64,000 nucleotides of DNA from Branchipolynoe longqiensis (taxonomy: Eukaryota > Annelida > Polychaeta > Phyllodocida > Polynoidae): positions 5,309,691-5,373,690 of the forward strand of contig CM059194.1 in NCBI GenBank assembly GCA_030323885.1, read 5' to 3'. Of this stretch, positions 55,651-64,000 are shown piece by piece. Within the stretch, counting starts at the first letter, position 1, and every line of letters starts with the position of its first letter. Made by a program: the position numbers and the translations under genes. The notes beneath the pieces were generated by a model. That model was not told the origin of the DNA. It ran no database searches and saw only the letters and a list, made by a program, of their open reading frames with translations.

Positions 55651-56820
55651 GGATAGAAGGAACTACTAGTCTGACTGTGCCTGTTGTACGCACTCCATCA
55701 AAGCAGTCGCCTCATGTTGCTGACAGAAGCAGCTAGTAGTACTAGTCGAACTGCCTGCCAGACAGTCACCACTATCGACACAGTCACCTCATGGTGCTGA
55801 CAGAAGCAACCACTAGTCTGACTGCCTGCCAGACACGCATCACCATCAACGCAGTCACCTCATGGTGCTGACAGAAGCAACCACTAGTCTGCCTGTCTGC
55901 TGGACACGCGCCACCATCAACGCAGTCACCTCATGGTGCTGACAGAAGCAACCACTAGTCTGCCTGCCTGCCAGACACGCACCACCATCAACGCAGTCAC
56001 CTCATGGTGCTGACAGAAGCAACCACTAGTCTGACTGCCTGCCACACATGCACCACCATCAACGCAGTCACCTCATGGTGCTGACAGAAGCAACCACTAG
56101 TCTGCCTGCCTGCTGGACACACGCCACCATCAACGCAGTCACCTCATGGTGCTGACAGAAGCAACCACTAGTCTGCCTGCCTGCTGGACACGCGCCACCA
56201 TCAACGCAGTCACCTCATGGTGCTGACAGAAGCAACCACTAGTCTGCCTGTCTGCTGGACACGCGCCACCATCAACGCAGTCACCTCATGGTGCTGACAG
56301 AAGCAACCACTAGTCTGCCTGTCTGCTGGACACGCACCACCATCAATGCAGTCACCTCATGGTGCTGACAGAAGCAACCACTAGTCTGCCTGTCTGCTGG
56401 ACACGCACCACCATCAATGCAGTCACCTCATGGTGCTGACAGAAGCAACCACTAGTCTGACTGCCTGCCACACATGCACCACCATCAACGCAGTCACCTC
56501 ATGGTGCTGACAGAAGCAACCACTAGTCTGCCTGCCTGCTGGACACACGCCACCATCAACGCAGTCACCTCATGGTGCTGACAGAAGCAACCACTAGTCT
56601 GCCTGCCTGCTGGACACGCGCCACCATCAACGCAGTCACCTCATGGTGCTGACAGAAGCAACCACTAGTCTGCCTGTCTGCTGGACACGCGCCACCATCA
56701 ACGCAGTCACCTCATGGTGCTGACAGAAGCAACCACTAGTCTGCCTGTCTGCTGGACACGCACCAGCATCAATGCAGTCACCTCATGGTGCTGACAGAAG
56801 CAAACACTAATCTGCATGTG
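55580..56820 (+). repeat. 71 bp minisatellite at the 3' end of the gene
   Basis: About 17 units of CAGTCACCTCATGGTGCTGA, CAGAAGCAACCACTAGTCTG and a variable part with GGACACGCGCCACCATCAACG. A block of about six variant units is itself repeated (55990-56410 and 56415-56770), which shows a higher-order duplication. Confidence 0.93.
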
Positions 56821-57844
56821 CGCTGTACTGTATGCTGAAAATGAGTGCGTGCCACCAAGTTTACCACACGACTGGCACTAGCTTTCTACTAAACCTGTTG
56901 GAAATGACACAGCTTGCGCACAGGACGCGTTGCACACAAGTCATTATCAGACAGAGCTTGTCATTGTTATTAATTATTAATTATTATAATACTCCTCACT
57001 GCCCAACTGGCTATGCTGAAACTGCATTGTTGTGATGGGGCCAGTGTTACAAGTCCACAACGCTCGGTGTTGAAAGTAATCAGGTGCTGATTCTTCTTCC
57101 TCTTGTGGCGGAAACGATTTGAATTATTGACTTGAAAAGAAAATCCATTTGTCTGGTCTCCCTTCTTGTCTTTCTGTCTATCCCTGCCTCTCTATCATTG
57201 TGTCTTCGTCTCTTGTTAAGGCCACTTTATCAGTGGCGTCCCGTGACCCATGTACAGCAACACACCCACAGCCACACATATCCTTGTGGTCGATACCAGA
57301 TTCATGTGTCCTAAATTTGTTACCGATCTGCATTTTGATCATGCCAAACAGACTGACCTAACAATGCTAGACAACACACTTGTACCTATATATAGCGATC
57401 CTATATATATGTATATATACTATATATATATCTATTTTACCTTGGGTTTAAGCCTCCTGGCTAGTCTTAGACCAGGGAGATAAAGCACTTCCGGTTACGA
57501 GTCAATAAGCATAATCGCCAGCTCAGCCATCACACGCTCAGCAGTTCCGAAGTCGGTTTTTACACTTTTTTTGCGTGACTAAAATGCATTCAGCACTCGA
57601 ATTGTTATTGTTTGTGTTGTATGAATCACTCAGGCATCACCTGATTCAAACAAATTGCTTATTAGCTCCCTGAAGGAGCTTTTGTTTGAATATTAGTATG
57701 TACACTTCCGGTTTGCATGTTTTAGGAGTGTGCGTCATTTCCGGTGTACCGCCAGTTCACCTCTATGACGGGTGCTTCTCACCGAACTTGATCATTCTCA
57801 TGGATGACATGTGTCTTCAGGAACTGGGAATGGTTAACATCTAC
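56821..57844. other. Intergenic sequence
   Basis: It holds an AT-repeat (57403-57434, TATATATATG type). No gene is recognised. Confidence 0.45.
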
Positions 57845-58135
57845 CATCATATCAGGATGGGTATTGACTTATGACAGTGCGCATTCATGGCGACTTTATA
57901 GTGCTGCCCCACTGGGAGACCAGACCACCAACAATATGACCTGATATCCCACTCAGTCACATTATCCTGACACTGAGCCAACCAGCCCTTGCCATATCCT
58001 ATTAATGCCGAGCGCCAGGCTAGGTAGCGACAAGTATCAATTTTGTATGTCATTGGTTTGACTCGGCTGAGATCCAATCTCCAGATCTTCCTCGCGAGAA
58101 GCCTGCACTCTATCAAATTGGCCACTGTGTCTGGT
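57845..58135 (-). mobile_element. SINE-A copy, 3' tail lost
   Basis: It follows the minus-strand body from CATATCAGGATGGGTATTG to the head region near GGTTTGACTCGGCTG. Confidence 0.8.
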
Positions 58136-58499
58136 GGAATGGTTAAGAGGTCGGGAGAGGTATTAGCTACTGCTTTTACCAAACCGCCGCAGAATACCAC
58201 TGATGGAAGTTTTCACAGCAACCATTAACACACTGCTATTTGTTATTTGATTTACATTCATATGCTAATCCCCAGCCATGTTAGGTAATCTGACCAATGC
58301 GAGTTACTAAGCATTTAGTACCAGCACAAATGACTAAGCACATGGGCTAAAGGCCAAGCACAAGCTGAAAGGGACGCTACTATTTCCCTCACATGTACTC
58401 GCGCCACACTCATGTTTTGTCACAACCAGTGACCTGGTTAGCGCCAAGACCCCAGAAAGATCTGACAATCGTAAAGAGACTGACTTCAGTGGTGTAGCC

Positions 58500-58735
58500 A
58501 TATTTATCGTACATCAGATCTGGCCAAAACCATCTTGCAAGACACAGTGAAAGGGGGAAGAAAACAAGGCAGACAAAGAAGAGATGGGAAGACAGCATTA
58601 GAGAATGGACAGTCCTGCAGTTTGGCAACTCCGAGCGGGCAGTGAACTGGAGAAAACTGGTTGCAAATTCATCTGTTTTGTCCCAACGACTCTCATGGTT
58701 ATGGGGATGGTGATAATGATAATGATTAGCTTCAA
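58500..58735 (+). pseudogene. LINE polymerase C-terminal fragment
   Basis: SDLAKTILQDTVKGGRKQGR is followed, after a frame change, by RAVNWRKLVANSSVLSQRL. This is the tail of non-LTR polymerases widespread in marine animals (KGxRRxGRQR, R-x-x-W-R-x-L-V). The same element, inverted, is at 43690-44250. Confidence 0.75.
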
Positions 58736-58755
58736 GCAGAGATTGACCGCACTGT

Positions 58756-59290
58756 TTGAACAAAGGCTGGAGGAGCAAACTGCTCAGGTTTGGATTGTAC
58801 AGTCAGAGGAATCAACACATGAGTTCAATCAATGACAACATTCAGAGGACGACTCGCAGTGACACACCGCCACCAGTCAAACATGCCCCCAAAAGGAACC
58901 GATCGAATTCGGGCGCTAAGCACTCGAACATCTCAGAAGGAGACGAATACACCATGGCACATCAGAAATTAAATGCAATCCACATGAGCGCTAAGCCAAC
59001 AAAGAGCAAGGAGAGTAAGAAGAGACGTAAACACTCCTATTCCTCCTCATCATCCGCAATCTCCTCATCAGAGAGTGATAATGGCTCAGACACAATCCAC
59101 AAAGGTTTGCTGGCTAAAGAGGTGCACCTAGCGGTTAAGAAACACCCCGCACCAAATCAGACAAGAAGGTGCACATTACTGCGCACTGCGGTAGCAGGAC
59201 ATGTGCACACATTCAAACCGGCCAAAGTGATCCTGCAAGATATCAGAGAAGATCACCGGAATGAAAGGCATCAAGGCCCCAAGAGATCAG
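58756..59290 (+). other. Open frame with a Ser/Lys-rich segment, function unknown
   Basis: A 289-codon frame starts at 58756, but its last third (from about 59290) is MITE and SINE sequence. The remaining part has KESKKRRKHSYSSSSSAISS and is otherwise unlike any domain I know. It follows the LINE fragment directly. It may be a piece of a retroelement gag-like gene or chance. Confidence 0.3.
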
Positions 59291-60054
59291 GAATGAAAGA
59301 ACTCTGCGTTTTGCAGATTTCCATGATTTTTGATAATCCCCAAATAACGTTCACAATATGCCAGGGTATATATGGCAGCACTGTCAGCGTATGCCAAAAC
59401 CACCCTGCACGACGCAGCACTGTCAGCTTAGACCAATACCATACTGCACCATGCAGCAGCATCAGCAGAGGCAAATACTATGCTGCACCCCGCAGCACTG
59501 TCAGAAGTGGCCTTGGCATGGGCGATAATACAGTCACAACAAGGACAGTGGAGCGCTCTCCAAGGATAGTCTGTACTGACCGGTTGGTAGAATGTTTGGT
59601 TGGTTGTTGGAGTTTTACGTCCTGACAACATCTAAGGTCATATCAGGATGGGTACTGACTTGTGACAGTGTGCACTCATGGCAACTTTAGAGTGCTGCCC
59701 GACTGGGAGACCAGGCCACCAGTATCATGACTTGATATCCCACTCAGTCATATTATCCTGACACTGAGCCAACCAGTCCTTGCCCTATCCTAATAATGTT
59801 GAGTGCCTGCCTAGGAAGCGGCAAGTATACATTTTTAAGTCATTGGTTTGACTCGACCAGGGTTCGAATCCCCAAAACCGGAGACGGATGTTCAACTCAT
59901 TCAGGCATCCGGTCTGGAGCTAGGATAATGGTGGATGAAACCTGACTTCCGAGAATTGTCCACGATTCCATGACAGTGCTAATCCTATGGGGGGAACATC
60001 CGCGTTTTCGCGGAAATTCACCATTGGTTTTGCCAGAACCACTTTCATCCTTGA
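59291..60054. mobile_element. CAGGGATGAAAG-family MITE split by SINE-A
   Basis: GGAATGAAAGAACTCTGCG at the left and CCACTTTCATCC at the right match the family. GCAGCACTGTCAGC words repeat four times inside. A minus-strand SINE-A (59598-59921) interrupts it; the family text resumes at TGAAACCTGACTTCCG. Confidence 0.7.
59598..59921 (-). mobile_element. SINE-A copy inside the MITE
   Basis: It runs from the tail GTTGGTTGTTGGAGTTTTAC to the head CATTCAGGCATCCGGTCTGG, with the body intact. Confidence 0.85.
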
Positions 60055-60128
60055 TCGAGCAAGGCCATACTCATCATACATGCGAGCTTGAATATGGAGC
60101 GAGCCTTCGTTAAATATGCACTGTCATA

Positions 60129-60372
60129 GAAATGGTTGATTGGTTGGTTTGGTCGTTGGAGTTTTACAACCTGACAATATATAAGGTCATATCAGGATGG
60201 GTACCGACTTGTGATAGTGCACATTCACAGTGACTTTATAATGCTGCCCCACTGTGAGAACAGGCCCTCCGGACCATGACCTGTTATCCCACTCAGTTAC
60301 AATATCCTGACACTGAGCCAACCAGTCCTTGCCGTATCCTAATAATGCCGAGAACCAGGCTAAGAAGCGACA
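60129..60372 (-). mobile_element. SINE-A copy, head lost
   Basis: It runs from GGTCGTTGGAGTTTTACAAC to AATGCCGAGAACCAGGCTAA. Confidence 0.8.
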
Positions 60373-60831
60373 TAATAGAAATGGAAGAAAGACATAGTAG
60401 CCAAGAGACTTTTGGATAGGGAAACCATACGGCCTCAATAGAGGCTAGGTAAGGCGACAGCAAACCAGTACTGGTGGCTTCACTGTGAAAGGGTAATTGA
60501 AGATGCTGTACACAATTAGATTAATTTTATCCAAGGACCTTATAAGGTTGTATGATGTAACAGCCATGTATGGACTGTGAAAAAAAATACCCAAACAAAC
60601 AAAAATGAAGCATTAACAAAGATTGTCATTGTGTTAAGCTAGTTATGTCATTATGTGTAATGCTACGCTGAATAAAACAATGAGAAAACTTTAAGCTACA
60701 AAATATTGTTTTTCGGATTATGATGCTCGGTGTGTAAAAAATCTCCCTAGGCTAGGACTATCAAGCAGGTTTCAGCCCGTGGTAAAATACAGTAAGTTAG
60801 ACAAGACTTCCGGCCAGTGTGCTAACCCAAA
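60373..60831. other. Intergenic sequence
   Basis: No gene or recognised repeat. Confidence 0.4.
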
Positions 60832-61320
60832 ATGTATAGAGTGTCAACATCAAGTAAGATATTAATACAAACAAGGAAGCGTATTCTTCAGTGTTATGTG
60901 TGGTCTACTCTAATGTATGGGGCTGAGACATGGACAATCTCTAAGAAAATGTACAAACGTTTAGCAGCATTTGAGATGTGGACTTATCGAAAGATGATGA
61001 AAATATCATGGACAAAGAAGATCACCAACAAAGAAGTTCTCAGAAAAATTAAAAATAAGAAAAGCTTGTTTGCCACTATACAGACAAAGAAACTTATTTA
61101 TTTTGGCCACATCATTCGTCAGAGTTTAATATACCGTACATTGTTGGAAGGGAAGGTGAATGGCAGCAGAGGGAGAGGGAGACCAAGAACATCATGGTTT
61201 ACAAATATTTCCGAGTGGACAGGGTTGAATTATTCACAGTCTATCAGAACAGCACACCATCGGGACAAGTGGAGAACCATTGCATCCAACCCTCGACTAG
61301 AGGACGGAACTATTGATTGA
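60832..61320 (+). pseudogene. LINE reverse transcriptase, C-terminal 162 residues
   Basis: The uninterrupted frame has LMYGAETWTISKKMYKRLAA, MWTYRKMMKISW and then SRGRGRPRTSWFTNISEWTG. These are the conserved motifs after the polymerase core of non-LTR elements. The polymerase core and endonuclease are absent, so this is a 5'-truncated insertion. ATTGATTGATTG at the stop codon looks like the start of its 3' tail. Confidence 0.85.
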
Positions 61321-62056
61321 TTGAGACAAGACTTACTACCTGGGTACAGTTGAAGAATGACTTCTGTTTTGCTGAGGGCTTACCACCGGATAGTCGTAGG
61401 ACAGGGCCCACCCACCCACTCCGAAACGACAGAAGTAGGAAATTGGAATATACAAATGAAAAAAACAAAGTTAAACCCATATATTACCCGAAATATTTTT
61501 AGTCAAATAAATAGTGTAAAAATTGACTCGTTGCCGAAAGTGCTTTTATCTTCCTGTCCTACGACTAACCGTGGCCTAAGCCCTCCCTCGGTAAAACAGA
61601 AGTCATCCTTCGACTACACCCAGGTCAGTCGGGTCTAGCATTGGAGCTGGACCGGACCTCTAGGTTGTGACAGGTAGATGTGTGCATCTGTGAATAATTG
61701 CAGTGGTGAAGGCTGTGCCCCCTGCTCCTCCTGTAAGTGCGCGGTTGTGGGGGAGGGGGACGGGGTATCCTGGACTGTGTGTGTGTTTGTTGTAGACACT
61801 GCCCCGACTCTGTAGATCCGGTGGGTGTGGACAGTGTGTCTAACTGTCCGGCCAGGTTGCACTTTGCTGTGTGGGTAGCGCAGCATGATTGAACATTATT
61901 TCATTTGGGGAGTTGGAACACCACCAAAGGGGGGTGGGAGGGTATGGGCTGGCTTGTAATGTTTGATTGGCCCACCAGGTGGCAGGCAGCACTTGAAGTA
62001 TTAACATTGTCTTGACGGCCGGTGACCTGAATGAATTAGAGCAGAATAAGTTGATG
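61321..62056. other. Intergenic sequence with a GC-rich block
   Basis: 61630-61890 is GC-richer than its surroundings and is open on the minus strand (83 codons), but no splice sites or motifs support a gene. Confidence 0.4.
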
Positions 62057-62424
62057 TTTTAGTATACACGGATGAAAGATCTCTGCGATTTCGCTGATTG
62101 CCACAATTTTTTCTATTTACCTATTAACGTTAAACCGAAATCGCAAGGAATCTGGATGTATATGACAACAAATGGGTTCGAATCCTGTTCTTATATGATC
62201 ATAGATGTTGGGAGAACAGAAAACTCAAGCAAAAGAACGAGTTAGATGTGGGTGATAATATAGGCAGAAGAAGGATAGTTGAAACCTGACTTCCGGCATT
62301 TTTACGCAATTCCCTGACTGCTAATCCTATGGGTGAAAATCAGCGTTTTCATGGAAATTTGCCTTTGGTGTAATAATCTCAGCTTGATTTGTGCGATTCT
62401 GGCTGGAGACCACTTTCATCCCTG
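62057..62424. mobile_element. CAGGGATGAAAG-family MITE
   Basis: CGGATGAAAGATCTCTGCGA at the left and CCACTTTCATCCCTG at the right. TGAAACCTGACTTCCGGC is shared with 59291-60054. A small SINE-like scrap (GGGTTCGAATCC) lies inside. Confidence 0.7.
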
Positions 62425-62794
62425 TTTATAATCCAGGGTACATGCGCACATTGTACTCGTGCCGAGTGTTTAGTGGCGACATTCTCCTACAAGTCTGCAT
62501 CTGTTGCGTTAGTGACAATGTCCATTGCCCAATAAGGCAAAACCCTGAGCTCTCGCCTTCTGATTGCACATTTAGATTAACGTTCCGCAATCCAATGGTT
62601 TTGAAAAAAGAAAATCATCCGGTGTGACTGACACTGGTGGAGCTGAGGTGGGTTGAAGGTGGTGCAACCGGTATATTGTTGGGTCTTACGAAGTATTATA
62701 ATATGACAAAATTTCCCTTCTGTATCTTTATACTCACATAATTTATTATATATCACATTTTGTTAAATATTTGTTTTTATTGATAATTGTATAA
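62425..62794. other. Intergenic sequence
   Basis: No gene or recognised repeat. Confidence 0.4.
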
Positions 62795-63148
62795 AGTTGA
62801 TCATTATAGTTCAATTTACTTTACCTTGAAGTAACATTTATTTTTAAGTTTTCTCTTTGTGGGATATTTTGAGGTTAAAACATGCCAAAATTAATTTTGG
62901 TATGCACATGGAAATGCTGGACATAGGCTTTGATTACTGATTTTTAAGAGCGTTGCAGGAAAGTACAAGAGCGCCAAACTGCAATAAATGTTTACCGAGC
63001 GCATCTGTGTTTTAAGTTGGATATGTAGGACCAAATCTAGGTCAGCGTTTTAGGTTACAAAATTGATGCTTTGATCTGATTATGTAGCTTTAATTAATGG
63101 TTGTTGGAGTTTTACGTCCTGGCAATATCTAAGGTCATATAAGGACGG
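62795..63148. mobile_element. TTAAAG-family MITE followed by a SINE-A scrap
   Basis: The family body ends TTATGTAGCTTTAA at 63080-63093. A minus-strand SINE-A 3' end (GTTGTTGGAGTTTTACGTCC) directly follows at 63098-63148. Confidence 0.65.
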
Positions 63149-63463
63149 AGCTTTAATTTAGAACCACTTAGAAAGCAAGCGGCTAGTCAGTTACAGATGT
63201 ATGTGGTGAGATGTGAATTTGGCTGGGATTTATTATCGATAAGGATGACCAGTTTTGTACACAAAGTAACGCTCTCCAGCATTGTGTGGATAACCAGTAT
63301 TACCCAGCTAGCATAATGCGAACACCAAATATACGCTGTGTTCAGTTGTGTTCCGTGTTCATCGTGCCACATTTCTGAGCAGTATCCTATCATAGTCGAT
63401 TTGTATTTGAATACCAAACTAGCAGTGAGATATTCCTCCTGCTCCTAAGCGCAATTATAAGCA

Positions 63464-63652
63464 CAGTAAAACTCTGTTATAATGTGATTGTTGGGGTCCA
63501 TACAATGGCATTGCAAAATCAGCGGGGGTCACGGTAAATTGGGGTTCAGTTTATTGAATTGCCCTTGAATTAAGGAATTCTGCGTCCAATGAATCATCGC
63601 GTTATATCAGAATTTGCATTAAATCAGGGCGCATTATAACGGGGTTTCACTG
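63464..63652. mobile_element. MITE with pogo/Tigger-like inverted ends
   Basis: CAGTAAAACTCTGTTATAAT at 63464 is mirrored by ATTATAACGGGGTTTCACTG ending at 63652. Such CAGT ends with a GTTATAA core are typical of pogo/Tigger relatives. No TA target duplication is visible, so the class is tentative. Confidence 0.6.
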
Positions 63653-64000
63653 TCGTTACAAAACAGAAAGTGCACAGTCATGATACCTTTGTACTTCCCA
63701 TCACTCTCCCAACACACTTTGGATTATACAAACAGTAGCATTGTTCAAGTTAATGCTGGCGAGCTTTTGGCCGGAGTTCAGAATTGGCCGTCCTAGTCTG
63801 TTTGCAGGCTTCTTCAGCCCGTAGAGGCGTGGTGCGCATGCACATAGACTCACCACTCTCTGATCAACGCTGTTACGGAAACCTGTCTTCGCGAAGCGTG
63901 AATGCGCCTGTTGCAGCACACCTGTCCTGCTTCTGATGGCGGATAACCTTATCGCTCAATTGCATCGAAACTGCGGAGTGGCTTCCATCAGAGGCAGTCT
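63653..64000. other. Right edge, no gene recognised
   Basis: A frame on the minus strand (63919-63701) has no motif. GGCTGAAGAAGCCTGC on the minus strand near 63808 resembles conserved text of Penelope-like element ends, but the evidence is weak. Confidence 0.3.

Noticed and set aside
61635..61886. A minus-strand exon in a GC-rich block
   Set aside because: No convincing splice acceptor, motif or continuation was found.
63800..63840. A hammerhead ribozyme of a Penelope-like element on the minus strand
   Set aside because: GGCTGAAGAAGCCTGC resembles the conserved text, but the CTGATGA and GAAA core bases are not in place.

Overview
The window is nuclear DNA of an invertebrate animal. It has spliced genes with GT-AG introns, AT-rich introns packed with transposon debris, tRNA-derived SINEs, LINE, Harbinger, hAT and DIRS-type relics, and several minisatellites. 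The species cannot be read from the sequence. A marine invertebrate such as an amphioxus-, hemichordate- or lophotrochozoan-like animal is plausible, but that is inference.

Genes. Nearly the whole window is one plus-strand gene, which I reconstruct as 12 coding exons from 3370 to 55340 (1205 codons plus stop). It is a ZCCHC14/ZCCHC2-family protein. In order it has the conserved N-terminal ZCCHC14/2 region, a PX domain split over exons 3-6, a SAM domain split over exons 8-9, a long low-complexity exon 11 (poly-Gln, His, Ser, Pro and Gly) ending in a CCHC zinc knuckle, and a 15-residue last coding exon. All 11 splice junctions have GT/AG ends and compatible phases. About 0.6 kb upstream, on the minus strand, lies a 37-codon first exon that matches the start of KLHDC4 (kelch domain containing 4). 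The two genes are therefore head to head across a short shared promoter region. In human, KLHDC4 and ZCCHC14 are close neighbours on 16q24.2, so this looks like conserved microsynteny.

Layout. 1-2647 is KLHDC4 intron 1, with a DIRS/Ngaro-like recombinase end and a small inverted-repeat element. 2648-2758 is KLHDC4 exon 1. 2759-3369 is the shared promoter region. 3370-55340 is the ZCCHC14-like gene. Its intron 1 (15 kb) holds a full SINE with target duplication, a hAT-like pseudogene, several MITEs and a structurally complete LTR retrotransposon without a pol gene. Intron 2 (10.5 kb) holds a decayed Harbinger transposase, its partner MADF gene and a LINE end. Introns 4, 8 and 11 hold large minisatellites (19, 17, 53 and 95 bp units). 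55341-56820 is the 3' UTR and a 71 bp minisatellite. 56821-64000 is intergenic or the next intron, with LINE fragments, SINEs and MITEs; I see no host gene there.

Mobile-element families that recur: SINE-A (about 18 copies, ending GGACGTAAAAC followed by an AAC-rich tail); a TTAAAG-ended MITE; a hAT-like MITE with CAGGGATGAAAG ends; a CAGGGTCC-ended MITE; a CAGG-TTCC MITE; and fold-back elements. Many are nested, which gives a relative order of insertion.
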